Positions 16,208-25,697 of a stretch of DNA of 64,000 bases are shown in pieces. A program made the translations under genes and the position numbers. Source of the DNA: Clostridium gelidum (lineage in GTDB: Bacteria > Bacillota > Clostridia > Clostridiales > Clostridiaceae); the NCBI RefSeq assembly GCF_019977655.1, contig NZ_AP024849.1, forward strand, positions 2,761,001-2,825,000. Reading direction: 5' to 3'. Every line of letters begins with the position of its first letter. Within the stretch, counting starts at the first letter, position 1. The notes beneath the pieces are model-generated. The model was not told where the DNA came from. It saw only the letters and a list, made by a program, of their open reading frames with translations, and did not search any database.

Positions 16208-17074
16208 TTATGCTTGGTTTACTGAACCAAATAATTGCATTTTTTCTTTAACACAAACTTTGATAGCTTCGAATCCAGGATTTAATAACTTTCTTGGGTC
16301 AAATCCTTTTCCTTCTAAGTCTTTTCCAGCTTCGATATATTTTCTAGTAGCTTCTTGGAATACTAATTGACATTCAGTGTTAACGTTGATCTTAGCAACT
16401 CCAAGTGATATAGCTTTTGCTATCATATCGTCTGGAATTCCAGTACCACCATGTAATACTAATGGCATAGAAGTTCCAACTGCTTTTTCGATTTTAGCTA
16501 ATGCTTCAAAATCTAATCCAGCCCAGTTAGCAGGATATTTTCCGTGGATGTTTCCGATTCCAGCAGCTAACATTGTAACTCCAAGATCTGCGATTTGCTT
16601 ACATTCATTTTCATCAGCAACTTCGCCTTTTCCGATAACTCCATCTTCTTCTCCACCGATTGAACCAACTTCTGCTTCTAAAGAAAGTCCTTTAGCATTA
16701 GTTATAGCAACTAATTCTTTAGTCTTTTCAATATTTTCAGCTATTGCATAATGAGATCCATCAAACATGATAGATGAGAATCCAGCTTCTATACAAGCTT
16801 TAGCTCCTTCATAACTACCGTGATCTAAATGTAATGCAACTGGTACAGTAATTTTTAATTCTTCAATCATTGCTTTAACCATTGCAGTTACTGTCTTGTA
16901 TCCAGTCATATACTTTCCAGCACCTTCAGATACACCTAGAATAACTGGTGAATTATTTTCTTGTGCAGTTAATAGTACAGCTTTTGTCCATTCTAAGTTG
17001 TTTATGTTGAATTGACCAACTGCATATTTTCCTTCTTTAGCTTTGTTTAACATTTCTTTAGCTGATGTTAACAT
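16208..17074 (-). CDS. fba: Class II fructose-1,6-bisphosphate aldolase
   Basis: A 288-residue zinc-dependent aldolase cleaving fructose 1,6-bisphosphate to dihydroxyacetone phosphate and glyceraldehyde 3-phosphate in glycolysis. Seen motifs are the zinc-binding HLDHG, the second metal site GNIHGKYP, LVLHGGTGIPDD with the third His, and KINVNTECQ for phosphate binding. Length fits class IIA/B enzymes of Firmicutes. Start ATG follows GGAGG. Its codon choice is more regular than its neighbours, as expected for a highly expressed gene. Confidence 0.97.
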   Translation of the reverse strand: MLTSAKEMLNKAKEGKYAVGQFNINNLEWTKAVLLTAQENNSPVILGVSEGAGKYMTGYKTVTAMVKAMIEELKITVPVALHLDHGSYEGAKACIEAGFSSIMFDGSHYAIAENIEKTKELVAITNAKGLSLEAEVGSIGGEEDGVIGKGEVADENECKQIADLGVTMLAAGIGNIHGKYPANWAGLDFEALAKIEKAVGTSMPLVLHGGTGIPDDMIAKAISLGVAKINVNTECQLVFQEATRKYIEAGKDLEGKGFDPRKLLNPGFEAIKVCVKEKMQLFGSVNQA

Positions 17075-17368
17075 TTTACGACCTCCGTATAATTTATATT
17101 TATTATAATAATTATAATATCTTAAGAAAACTGATTGTTAATTATATATCAAATTTCCTTTTTCTAATTTATTATACTCTAAAATTTGCTATATGAAAAC
17201 AAAAAAAATGAAAAGTCTGTGTAATAAAAATAAAGCTTCCTTAATTATGTATATAAAGTTACTTTCGAAAAATGTATGTAAATTTAGTTTTTGGGTAAGC
17301 TAAATTTGTTGGGAATTGATTAAATGTAAACGAATTACTTCGGATTGTAAAAATTTGATGGAAAGTTA

Positions 17369-17397
17369 TTGACACGCTATTGTATTAGTGATAAAAT
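17369..17397 (+). promoter_or_regulatory. Sigma-A promoter for the CarD-like gene
   Basis: TTGACA (17369-17374) and TAAAAT (17392-17397) are separated by 17 bases. They lie about 70 bases ahead of the TTG start of the CarD-like gene. The rest of the 390-base gap to the aldolase gene is AT-rich, and I see no other gene in it. Confidence 0.75.
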
Positions 17398-17464
17398 AAA
17401 AACTTTGCGAAAGTGAAATAATATGTTATAATAGTTTTAGGAATAAAAATAAGGAGGTCATTAT

Positions 17465-17956
17465 TTGTTTAATATAGGAGATAAGATTGTCTATCCAAGT
17501 CAGGGGATAGGAGTAATTGATATTATAGAGGAAAAAGAGTTTAATGGTGAAACACAAAAGTACTATACAATACAATTATCAAACAATACTATGAAATTAA
17601 CATTACCATCTAGTAGAATAGAACCATCAAATATGAGATTAGTAAGCGATTCTAAAACTTTAGATATGTGCTTAAAGCACATTAATCAATTTGTAGTAGA
17701 AACAGGTGAACTTTCTAAAGTGAACTTTAAAGAAAGAAAAACTGTCAATGAATTGAAAATTAAGTCTGGAGCTTTAGATGATTATCTTGAAGTTATTTGT
17801 AATCTTACTCAACTTAAAATGGAACATAATTTGAATTCAAGTGAAAAGCAAATGTTAAACAGTACTAAAAAAATTGTAATAGAAGAAATATCTCAAGGAA
17901 AAAACGTAACTAGTGATGAAGCTACAAGCTTATTAGATGTTTCTATGGTATTTTAA
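17465..17956 (+). CDS. CarD/CdnL-type RNA polymerase-binding regulator
   Basis: A 163-residue protein. The N-terminal Tudor-like domain begins IGDKIVYPSQGIGVIDIIEE, matching the RNAP-interacting domain of CarD and of Mfd/TRCF; the C-terminal half is helical. It should bind the RNA polymerase beta subunit and stabilise open complexes. Translation starts at TTG, chosen because AAGGAGG ends 7 bases upstream and no ATG fits. It is a monocistronic gene with a clear promoter. Confidence 0.9.
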   Translation: MFNIGDKIVYPSQGIGVIDIIEEKEFNGETQKYYTIQLSNNTMKLTLPSSRIEPSNMRLVSDSKTLDMCLKHINQFVVETGELSKVNFKERKTVNELKIKSGALDDYLEVICNLTQLKMEHNLNSSEKQMLNSTKKIVIEEISQGKNVTSDEATSLLDVSMVF

Positions 17957-18123
17957 ATTAAATTTAATCACCTAGAGAAAAAGACTTGCTATTTTGTTGA
18001 AACCTGTTATAATTAGAAATGTAAGTCAAATAAAAAAGGTTTTTTATAGATATGTAAACTTCTCCTTTTAGAGAATTGTATAAATCATATATTAATCTTT
18101 ACTAATAAAAGGAGGAACTTTAT

Positions 18124-18279
18124 ATGAACGATAAAACTTTAGTATGCAGAGATTGTGGAAATGAATTTGTTTTCACAACAGGAGAACAAGAATTCTACCA
18201 AGAAAAAGGATTCACTAATGAACCTACAAGATGTATTGATTGTAGAAGAATTAAAAAAGAACAAAATAACAGAAGATAA
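18124..18279 (+). CDS. Small zinc-ribbon protein (51 residues)
   Basis: ATG follows GGAGGAAC. The protein begins MNDKTLVCRDCGNEFVFT and ends ...TRCIDCRRIKKEQNNRR, so two CxxC pairs about 30 residues apart form a probable treble/zinc ribbon. Such short zinc-ribbon proteins are common and uncharacterised in clostridia. It has its own terminator directly downstream. Confidence 0.88.
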   Translation: MNDKTLVCRDCGNEFVFTTGEQEFYQEKGFTNEPTRCIDCRRIKKEQNNRR

Positions 18280-18292
18280 TTCTGTTTTATTT

Positions 18293-18326
18293 AAAGAGTT
18301 ATAAGATTTTCTTATAGCTCTTTTTT
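18293..18326 (+). terminator. Rho-independent terminator of the zinc-ribbon gene
   Basis: AAAGAGTTATAAG pairs with CTTATAGCTCTTT with one mismatch and a 4-base loop, then a T-run. Confidence 0.85.
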
Positions 18327-18475
18327 GTTTTGCAAAATAATATATTTATTATATAGATAAAATATAAGAAATAAATTATAATTCTAGTAGATGGTCTTTG
18401 GATGGATAAATAATTTAAATATGAAATAGAAAACCTGGAATTAATAAAAATAAATGAAGGAAAGAAAGTGAAGAA

Positions 18476-18829
18476 ATGAATGAGGGATATAGTTATTTAA
18501 AAGACAAAAAACAAGTGTTCACGAAAGAAAATAGAATTAACAAAAGAAATAAATATGATTATAAATTTAAAATAGAAAGTGTAAATTCTAAACAAGTAAA
18601 CTTGGAAGTTGAGGGTGTAGAACTGTCTATTTCTGGTATAGGATTTATATCGGATATAAATTTTGAAATAAATGATATATTAGAAATAGCATTTAAGTAC
18701 AATAAAGTAACTATACCCGCAATTATAAAAATACAGCATACAAATTTATATGATTTTGGATTTTTAGTTGGTGGTCAATTTGTAGCGCTGCAAGATGCAT
18801 ATAGAGATATTTTAAAAGATTTAGAATAG
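18476..18829 (+). CDS. PilZ-domain protein (putative c-di-GMP binding)
   Basis: A 117-residue single-domain protein. ENRINKRNKYDYKF resembles the RxxxR entry motif and VELSISGIGFIS resembles the (D/N)xSxxG second motif of PilZ domains, both spaced as expected. It may bind cyclic di-GMP and adjust motility, which fits the presence of several chemoreceptors in this window. The second motif is degenerate (S-I-S-G-I-G), so nucleotide binding is likely but not certain. Confidence 0.75.
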   Translation: MNEGYSYLKDKKQVFTKENRINKRNKYDYKFKIESVNSKQVNLEVEGVELSISGIGFISDINFEINDILEIAFKYNKVTIPAIIKIQHTNLYDFGFLVGGQFVALQDAYRDILKDLE

Positions 18830-18866
18830 ATGAACGTAATATATTATTATTGGGAGGAATTAAATT

Positions 18867-19334
18867 ATGATTTGTGAAAACATGAGGAGTAGAAATAACT
18901 ATTCAAGTATTAATAATAATTTTGAGAAGGCTTTTGAATTTTTAAAAACGACTGATTTAAAGGCATTAGCTGTAGGGAAATATGAAATACAAGGTGAAGA
19001 AATATTTGCACTTGTACAAGAATATACTACACAAAACCAAGAAGAAAAAAAATGGGAGTCTCATGAAAAGTATATAGATATTCAATTAATAGTTGAAGGA
19101 CAAGAAATTATAGGATATGCGCCAGTTGAGGGCTTAGAAGTTAAAGAGGACTTAAGACCAGAAAGTGATATGATATTTTATAATGAAACTTTAAATGGTT
19201 CTAATATAAAATTTACTAATGGTGATTATGCAATTTTCTTTCCAAAAGATGCACATAAACCAGGTTGTGCTGCTGGAGAATGTTCTAAGGTAAAGAAAAT
19301 AGTGGTAAAAGTGCATGCAAATAGAAAACTATGA
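18867..19334 (+). CDS. YhcH/YjgK/YiaL (DUF386) family protein
   Basis: A 155-residue cupin-like protein. EKYIDIQLIVEGQEIIGYAP and YAIFFPKDAHKPGC match the metal-binding blocks of the YhcH family, with the His of SHEKYIDIQ and HKPG as likely ligands. Family members act in sialic acid or sugar metabolism as anomerases, but no sialic-acid genes are adjacent. Start ATG follows GGGAGG. Confidence 0.88.
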   Translation: MICENMRSRNNYSSINNNFEKAFEFLKTTDLKALAVGKYEIQGEEIFALVQEYTTQNQEEKKWESHEKYIDIQLIVEGQEIIGYAPVEGLEVKEDLRPESDMIFYNETLNGSNIKFTNGDYAIFFPKDAHKPGCAAGECSKVKKIVVKVHANRKL

Positions 19335-19364
19335 AAAGTTTTTGTAGGGTCAATAAATATTTTT

Positions 19365-19407
19365 AAAGATAGTTTAAACATTTTGTGATTGTTTAAACTA
19401 TCTTTTT
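19365..19407. terminator. Bidirectional terminator
   Basis: AAAGATAGTTTAAAC pairs perfectly with GTTTAAACTATCTTT over an 11-base loop, then T5. It lies between the YhcH gene and the convergent cold-shock gene. Confidence 0.88.
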
Positions 19408-19448
19408 GATTTGTTTTAAAGAAAATGGTGAACATATTTCATACAATA

Positions 19449-19658
19449 TTACAATTTTTGAACATTTATAGCAATAGGTCCTTTTTCACTATTTTCAATA
19501 TCAAAGGTCACACTTTCATCTTCATGTAAATCTTTATCAGCACCTTTTTCTTTGATTTGTTGATGATGTACAAAAACATCCTCTCCTTCATTACAAGATA
19601 TAAATCCATAGCCTCTTTCTGTATCAAACCATTTAACCACCCCAGTTATTTTAGCCAT
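19449..19658 (-). CDS. Cold-shock protein (CspA family)
   Basis: A 69-residue OB-fold protein. RNP1 is GYGFISCNEG and RNP2 is DVFVHHQQI. The start is the ATG beginning MAKITGVVKWF, preceded by GAAGGAGG; an upstream in-frame ATG would add six untypical residues. It should bind single-stranded RNA and DNA and melt mRNA structure. It is monocistronic. Confidence 0.95.
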   Translation of the reverse strand: MAKITGVVKWFDTERGYGFISCNEGEDVFVHHQQIKEKGADKDLHEDESVTFDIENSEKGPIAINVQKL

Positions 19659-19951
19659 ATAAAAATCCTCCTTCATGCATTAGATATTACTTATAGTATT
19701 TGTTAAAAGAATAATTTTTAAACCGTAATAAAAAGATAATTAAAAATGTAATTACTACAAGGTTTAAGTTTGTGACAAAGTCACAGACAATAATAATTAT
19801 ATTAAGTAAACTTAAATTAAGATATATTGAAATTAACGAAATGAGACTTATGAATATATATTAAAAATATTTGAAGTAATAGTAAGTTCATATTTTTGGA
19901 ATACTAAGTATTAAATTAATATCATTAAATATATAAGAAGGAGAGATTCTT

Positions 19952-22438
19952 ATGAAGAAAAAGATTATTATTGTTGGTGGTGTTGCAGGTGGTGCATCTA
20001 CTGCTGCTAGACTTAGAAGATTAGATGAAAATTCAGAAATAATTATGGTGGAAAAAGGTGAATACATATCTTTTGCTAATTGTGGGCTTCCTTATTATAT
20101 AGGTGAAACTATTGATGAGAGAGGAAAGTTAATAGTTCAAACTGTAGAAGAAATGAGCGAAAAGTTTAATTTAGATATTAGAAATTTAAATGAAGTTTTA
20201 AGCATAGATAAAGAAAATAAGAAAGTTACAATAAAAAATCATAAAACAGATGAAGAATATGAAGAAACTTATGATATTTTAGTTTTATCTCCAGGGGCAG
20301 CTCCAATAAAGCCACCGATATCTGGGATAAATGAATGTGATAATTTATTTACTCTTAGAAATATACCCGATACAGATAAAATTAAATATTATGTAGATAA
20401 TATAAAGCCTAAACATGCAACCGTAATAGGTGGAGGATTTATAGGACTTGAAATGGCTGAAAATCTACATGCTAGGGGAATTAATATTACCATCGTGGAA
20501 GCAAGTAGCCAAGTAATGGCTCCTCTAGATATTGAAATGGCAAGTATAATACATGAACATTTAATTGATAAAAATGTAGAATTAATACTTAATGACGGAG
20601 TGGCTGGATTTGAAAACAAAGGCAAAAAGATAATACTAAGTAGCGGAAAAGAAATAATAACTGATATGATAATATTATCAATTGGAGTTAAACCAGAAAC
20701 AGCAATTGCAAAAGAAGCTAATCTTAATTTAAATGAAAGAAGCGCTATTGTAGTTGATAAATTTATGAAAACTTCAGATGCAAGTATTTATGCACTGGGT
20801 GATGCAGTAGAAGTTATGGATTTTGTTAACAAAAAACCTACTATGATTCCACTTGCATGGCCAGCTAATAGGCAAGGTAGATTAGTTGCAGATAATATAT
20901 GTGGAAAAAATGTGGAATATAAAGGCACACTTGGGTCTTCAGTTGCAAAGGTATTTGATTATACAGTAGCTACAACTGGTAATAATGAAAAGACATTAAA
21001 TAGATTAGGTATAGAATATGAAGCCATTCATATTCATCCAGGCTCTCATGCAGGATATTATCCAGGCTCTTTTCCTATAGCATTTAAGATGTTGTTTGAT
21101 CCAAAGTCAGGAAAAATATTTGGAGCTCAAGGTGTAGGACTTGATGGCGTTGAAAAAAGAATTGATGTACTTGCGACAGCTATAAAAGGAAATCTTACGG
21201 TTTTTGATTTGCAAGATGTGGAACCTTGTTATGCACCTCCATATAATTCAGCAAAAGATCCAGTTAATATGCTTGGATATTATGCTTCAAATATTATAGA
21301 GGGTCTTACAAACATAATTCAATGGCATGAAATAGACAAGTTAGATAAAGATAATTCTCTAATAATTGATGTAAGAGAAGAATTTGAATTAGTTACAGGC
21401 GGTTTTGATAATTCTATGTTCATTCCACTTGGACAATTAAGAGACAGAATAAATGAAATACCAAAAGATAAAACAATATATGTTACATGCCAAGTTGGGC
21501 TTAGAGGATATGTGGCTTGCAGAATGCTTGAACAAAATGGTATTAAATGCACAAATATAGATGGAGGCATAAAGACATATTTATTTGTAAAGAGAGCAAT
21601 TGACAGTATTGCAAATCAATACAAAAATAATAAAGATGTAAAAGATGAGGTGGCTGTAATGAAATTAGAAGAATTAGATATAACAGAAATAAATGCTAAC
21701 ATCACTTTAAATGCCTGTGGACTTCAATGTCCAGGACCAATAAAAAGAGTATTTGAAGAAATAAATAAAATGGAATATGGAAATGTCTTAAAAGTTAAAG
21801 CAAGTGATCCAGGTTTTGCTAAGGATATAAAATCATGGTGTGACTCAACTCACAACACTTTATTAAAAGCAGAATTTGATAGCAACGAAAAAGCTTTTGT
21901 AGCTTATATAAGAAAAGGAATGGGAGAAGGAGCAGGACAAAAGTCATGTTCAGTACCAGCAACTGAAAAAAATGGAGCAACTTTAGTAGTATTTAGTGGA
22001 GATTTAGACAAGGCGATAGCTTCATTTATAATAGCTACAGGTGCAGCATCTATGGGTAAAGAAGTTACTATGTTTTTCACTTTCTGGGGACTTAATATAT
22101 TAAAGAGTGAAAGTAAGCCTAGTGTAACTAAGGATGTTATGGAAAAAATGTTTGATGTTATGTTACCAGCTCATGCAGGAAAATTACCATTATCTCAAAT
22201 GAATATGGGTGGAATGGGTCCTGCAATGATTAAGCAAATTATGAAAAAACATAATGTTGACAGCTTAGAAACTCTAATAAAAAATGCAATAGATATGGGC
22301 GTTAAAGTAGTCGCATGTGCAATGAGCATGGACTTAATGGGAATAAAAAAAGAAGAATTTATTGATGGAGTTGAAATTGGCGGAGTTGCATCTTATTTAG
22401 GAGCAACAGATGATTCTGGATTAAACTTATTTATATAA
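19952..22438 (+). CDS. CoA-disulfide reductase-rhodanese-TusA-DsrE fusion protein
   Basis: An 828-residue protein of four linked sulfur-handling domains. Residues 1-450 form an FAD/NAD(P)H disulfide reductase with GGVAGGASTAAR, the single active Cys in FANCGLPYY (C44) and a second dinucleotide site VIGGGFIGLEMAE. Residues 455-550 are a rhodanese with active C513 (TCQVGLRG). Residues 583-655 are TusA-like with C589 and C593 (NACGLQCPGP). Residues 675-828 are DsrE-like with C789. It probably reduces CoA disulfide or polysulfide and relays persulfide between domains. The gene stands alone with a strong GAAGGAGAG site. Confidence 0.94.
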   Translation: MKKKIIIVGGVAGGASTAARLRRLDENSEIIMVEKGEYISFANCGLPYYIGETIDERGKLIVQTVEEMSEKFNLDIRNLNEVLSIDKENKKVTIKNHKTDEEYEETYDILVLSPGAAPIKPPISGINECDNLFTLRNIPDTDKIKYYVDNIKPKHATVIGGGFIGLEMAENLHARGINITIVEASSQVMAPLDIEMASIIHEHLIDKNVELILNDGVAGFENKGKKIILSSGKEIITDMIILSIGVKPETAIAKEANLNLNERSAIVVDKFMKTSDASIYALGDAVEVMDFVNKKPTMIPLAWPANRQGRLVADNICGKNVEYKGTLGSSVAKVFDYTVATTGNNEKTLNRLGIEYEAIHIHPGSHAGYYPGSFPIAFKMLFDPKSGKIFGAQGVGLDGVEKRIDVLATAIKGNLTVFDLQDVEPCYAPPYNSAKDPVNMLGYYASNIIEGLTNIIQWHEIDKLDKDNSLIIDVREEFELVTGGFDNSMFIPLGQLRDRINEIPKDKTIYVTCQVGLRGYVACRMLEQNGIKCTNIDGGIKTYLFVKRAIDSIANQYKNNKDVKDEVAVMKLEELDITEINANITLNACGLQCPGPIKRVFEEINKMEYGNVLKVKASDPGFAKDIKSWCDSTHNTLLKAEFDSNEKAFVAYIRKGMGEGAGQKSCSVPATEKNGATLVVFSGDLDKAIASFIIATGAASMGKEVTMFFTFWGLNILKSESKPSVTKDVMEKMFDVMLPAHAGKLPLSQMNMGGMGPAMIKQIMKKHNVDSLETLIKNAIDMGVKVVACAMSMDLMGIKKEEFIDGVEIGGVASYLGATDDSGLNLFI

Positions 22439-22507
22439 AAAGTAAATCTACACAATATCTACACAATTTTATATTACAATAAAAGAAAAAGTATGGAGGT
22501 GTTTTGT

Positions 22508-22753
22508 ATGTTTTGTAATAATGGTTTTGGAGGTTCATTTGGAGGACCTAATTTCTTTATGATGGTTCCAATGATTCTAATATTATTAATGATAGTTTAT
22601 TTTATTCACAAAGCAGCTAATAGTAAGAATATAAATTCTGCTCCTTATGATACATCAGTATCAAAAGCTATGACTATATTAAATGAGAGATTTGCCAAAG
22701 GCGAAATAAATCAAGAAGAATATATCGAAAAAAAGGAACAACTACAAAATTAG
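22508..22753 (+). CDS. Small membrane protein with SHOCT domain
   Basis: An 81-residue protein starting at ATG 22508 behind GGAGGT. It has a Gly/Phe/Asn-rich N-terminus, one membrane helix (FMMVPMILILLMIVYFI) and a C-terminal SHOCT motif (ILNERFAKGEINQEEYIEK). SHOCT domains occur at the ends of many small membrane proteins and are thought to mediate oligomerisation. It follows the sulfur-handling fusion by 70 bases and could share its transcript. Confidence 0.88.
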   Translation: MFCNNGFGGSFGGPNFFMMVPMILILLMIVYFIHKAANSKNINSAPYDTSVSKAMTILNERFAKGEINQEEYIEKKEQLQN

Positions 22754-22788
22754 AGTAAAACAAATATATATAATATAATTAAACTACT

Positions 22789-22826
22789 AATAAAGGCTTA
22801 ATATTTTGAGCCTTTATTTTTTTTAT
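22789..22826 (+). terminator. Rho-independent terminator
   Basis: AATAAAGGCT pairs with AGCCTTTATT over a 10-base loop, followed by eight T residues. Confidence 0.9.
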
Positions 22827-23017
22827 TCAGCATGCTTGTTGAACATATATATTGAAGCAAGTGTTGTTATTACTAAGAATAAGGTTGTAAGAAATTATGC
22901 AGAAGATTCAGTTTATGGTATTTTCACATTAATTATTAATATAATCTTCATTGATAGGAAATCGTTTTAGGTATATATTAGTAATTGAAGATTATTTTAT
23001 AATATGGAGGGATGTTT

Positions 23018-24100
23018 ATGTTAAAATTAATGAGAGCACCAGCAAAATATGTTCAAGGTAAGGATGCATTTTTAGAAGTATATGAAAACATTAAGGACTT
23101 AGGATCTTCAGTCTTATTTGTATGCAGTAACAGTGGATACAAGGCATGTAAAGATAAGATTGAAAAGAGCTTTGAAGGAACGAATACTAAGATTATATTT
23201 GAAATCTTTAGTGGGATAAGTTCTACAGGAGAGATTGAAAGAATGCGTAAGATTGCTAAAGATAATAATATTGAGATTATTGCCGCAATAGGTGGTGGTA
23301 GTGCTATTGATACAGCAAAGGCAACTGCGTATTATGAAAAACTTCCAGTTGTAATTATGCCAACAGTTGTTGCTACGGATGCGCCATGTACAGGTTTATC
23401 AGTTATTTATAATGATGATGGAACATTTTGTAATTACATATTTTATCCTAAAAATCCAGACGTAGTAATTGTTGATTCATCAATTATTGTAAAAGCTCCT
23501 GTAAGATTTTTAGTTGCAGGTATGGGGGATGCACTTGGAACTTATTTTGAAGCTAGAGCTTGCGTTAAAACAAACTCGCCAAGTTTAGAAAATGGAGGAA
23601 TTACTAAATCAGCAATGGCATTATGTTCACTTTGCTATGAAACATTATTAGAAGATGGTTATCTAGCTAAGTTATCAGCTGAAAAAGGACTTCTAACTCC
23701 AGCTGTAGAAAATATTATTGAAGCTAATACTTACTTAAGTGGAGTTGGTGCAGATAATGGAGGGCTTGCAGTAGCACACTCTGTTTACAATGGTTTTACA
23801 GCACTTGAAGAATGTGAAAAGACAATGCATGGAGAATTAGTTGCATTTGGTACTATAACACAATTAATTATAGAAAATGCACCTAAAGATGAGCTTAATG
23901 AAGTTATAGAATTTTGTATTTCAGTAGGACTTCCTGTAACACTTGAACAAGTAGGCGTAACAGATAATGAAAGAGTTAAGATTGCATGTGAAAAAGCATG
24001 TATGGAAGGTGAATCTATTCATAATATGCTTGGTGATGTTACACCAGAAGAATTATATAATGCACTTCTTACAGCAGATGCTATTGGAAGAGAATATTAG
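23018..24100 (+). CDS. gldA: Glycerol dehydrogenase
   Basis: A 360-residue iron/zinc-containing alcohol dehydrogenase oxidising glycerol to dihydroxyacetone with NAD+. Nucleotide binding is at GGGSAIDTAKATAY; metal ligands are the Asp in GMGDALGTYFEA, the His in AVAHSVYNG and the His in TMHGELVAFG. ATG 23018 is preferred over ATG 23012 because GGAGG then has correct spacing. No dihydroxyacetone kinase gene is adjacent. A terminator follows. Confidence 0.95.
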   Translation: MLKLMRAPAKYVQGKDAFLEVYENIKDLGSSVLFVCSNSGYKACKDKIEKSFEGTNTKIIFEIFSGISSTGEIERMRKIAKDNNIEIIAAIGGGSAIDTAKATAYYEKLPVVIMPTVVATDAPCTGLSVIYNDDGTFCNYIFYPKNPDVVIVDSSIIVKAPVRFLVAGMGDALGTYFEARACVKTNSPSLENGGITKSAMALCSLCYETLLEDGYLAKLSAEKGLLTPAVENIIEANTYLSGVGADNGGLAVAHSVYNGFTALEECEKTMHGELVAFGTITQLIIENAPKDELNEVIEFCISVGLPVTLEQVGVTDNERVKIACEKACMEGESIHNMLGDVTPEELYNALLTADAIGREY

Positions 24101-24144
24101 ATTAAACCTACATATTTTTATAACATAATGAAAAAATATAGACA

Positions 24145-24196
24145 AATTGGACTATTGAGATTAATAATAATTATAATCAATAGTCCAATTTATTTT
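24145..24196 (+). terminator. Terminator of the glycerol dehydrogenase gene
   Basis: AATTGGACTATTGA pairs perfectly with TCAATAGTCCAATT over an 18-base loop, then TATTTTTT. Confidence 0.88.
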
Positions 24197-24304
24197 TTAT
24201 GAATAACAAATTCTCCCTAGGATCGAGAAGAACTGTTATTCATGGCTAGTTCTACACGTTTTTGCTGTATAAAAATAAAATTCGCTATGCTGAGTTGCAC
24301 CAAT

Positions 24305-24491
24305 GTACCTATTTAATTTCCATAGTTAGTGTTTCAAAAAAATGTTGTTAAAAATAGTAATATCAAATAGCATATATTTCACTGCATATACTTGCTTTCT
24401 CTTTAATCCTTGACATATCATATAATTTCTAAACATATTAACAACATTTATTTTAAATACCCACTATGGAAATAAATATTAATATAGGTAG
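24305..24491. repeat. Imperfect inverted repeat in a 690-base gene-free stretch
   Basis: The arm 24305-24350 (TACCTATTT, TTTCCATAGT, AAATGTTGTTA) is the imperfect complement of 24439-24491 (TAACAACATTT, ACTATGGAAA, ATAGGTAG). The two surround about 88 bases. No ORF is present between 24100 and 24792. A shorter hairpin (ATGAATAACA with TGTTATTCAT) lies at about 24199-24235. This may be a MITE remnant or an unannotated small RNA ending at the terminator at 24568. Confidence 0.5.
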
Positions 24492-24567
24492 CTCATTACT
24501 AATTAAAGGTAGAAGCCAATATAGATTTACCATTCTAGTATTAAAATGACATAAAGGAATCTACAAT

Positions 24568-24604
24568 ACACCTGCTTGGTAAACTGAGCAGGTGTTTCTT
24601 TTAA
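24568..24604 (+). terminator. Orphan terminator-like hairpin
   Basis: ACACCTGCT pairs perfectly with AGCAGGTGT over a 10-base loop, followed by TTCTTTT. No gene ends within 450 bases upstream on the plus strand, so it may terminate a non-coding transcript. Confidence 0.7.
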
Positions 24605-24791
24605 TTATGGGAAGTAACATCATCTTAATAAAAATACTATTCTAGTATGAGAGATGTGATCGAAGTAATAGGGTAAATGATAATTAAAAAAATAACAGTA
24701 TCAGTAATTATTATACTATTAATACATAAAATAGTATTGCAGGGACTCTAGCATAGTTCCAATCAATATTAAGGTATGAAGGAGAAATATT

Positions 24792-25466
24792 ATGGATAAT
24801 TCCTCCGGATATTCTTCTATAGAGGAGTTTATATCCAATAAATTAATGAACTTTGTCAGAGAAATTATAGCAAGCAGAAGTATTAGCCCAATTATTTTTT
24901 CTGAAAAAGAAATCAATGAGATTATAGAATTAATTAATAAATCTGAAGAAGATAACAGCTCAGCTTCAAAAAGCAACATTAGGGTTGAAATCATAAATGG
25001 TAAAATTCAATTACATGTTTCAAATAGCGTATTTAAGCTTGTTCCACTTAACTTTGTTGTAGAAACAAGAGCAGGAATAAGTAATAATAATCTGGTTTTA
25101 TGGATAGATAAAATTAAAACTGGATTTGTAAGTATTCCCATAACATCAGGAATAAAAAGTTTTAAAGAATTTTCAAGCGAATATATAACTATTGATGAAG
25201 AAAATAAATGTATTATATTAAATAATCCTTTACCTGAAAATATAAAACTCAAATCTATAAATATAAATGGGAAAAATTTTGAAATGTTTATTGGTATTTC
25301 AATTAAATCAAAAGAAGATTTATTAAAAATTGTAGAAATATTTCCTGAAGATCTTAAAGATCAGATTAAAGCTTCGGGGATAGAAAAGCTGAACGATGTG
25401 GGGAACAGTATTCTGTCAAGTGTTGCTAATTTTATAATGAAACAAAAAAATGAAGATATGCACTAA
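24792..25466 (+). CDS. Hypothetical protein of unknown function
   Basis: A 224-residue soluble-looking protein with no signal peptide or membrane helix. The middle (about 60-160) is a beta-rich region (VEIINGKIQLHVSNSVF, NNLVLWIDKIKTGFVSIP), flanked by helices. The strand pattern vaguely resembles lipid-binding LmeA/YpmS-type domains, but I cannot claim that. Start ATG follows GAAGGAG. It is separated by a terminator from the dipeptide-epimerase operon downstream. Confidence 0.8.
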   Translation: MDNSSGYSSIEEFISNKLMNFVREIIASRSISPIIFSEKEINEIIELINKSEEDNSSASKSNIRVEIINGKIQLHVSNSVFKLVPLNFVVETRAGISNNNLVLWIDKIKTGFVSIPITSGIKSFKEFSSEYITIDEENKCIILNNPLPENIKLKSININGKNFEMFIGISIKSKEDLLKIVEIFPEDLKDQIKASGIEKLNDVGNSILSSVANFIMKQKNEDMH

Positions 25467-25576
25467 TCTTAGAGTGATAAAAAAATGATACCATAAAAAG
25501 ACATTTTTATACAATTAAATTTACAATATCTACTACAGATGATATAATAAATGCAAATTATGAATATATTGTTGAA

Positions 25577-25617
25577 GTCGCTGCATTGTTGAATAAACAA
25601 AATGTAGTGACCTTTTT
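25577..25617 (+). terminator. Terminator ahead of the muropeptide-recycling operon
   Basis: GTCGCTGCATT pairs with AATGTAGTGAC (two mismatches) over a 13-base loop, then CTTTTTATT. Confidence 0.75.
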
Positions 25618-25697
25618 ATTAAATTTGAGGATATCTTAAAAAATACTATACATTTTATTTTTAACTTATAATTTGGGATGTCTTGAGGGGGATAAAA

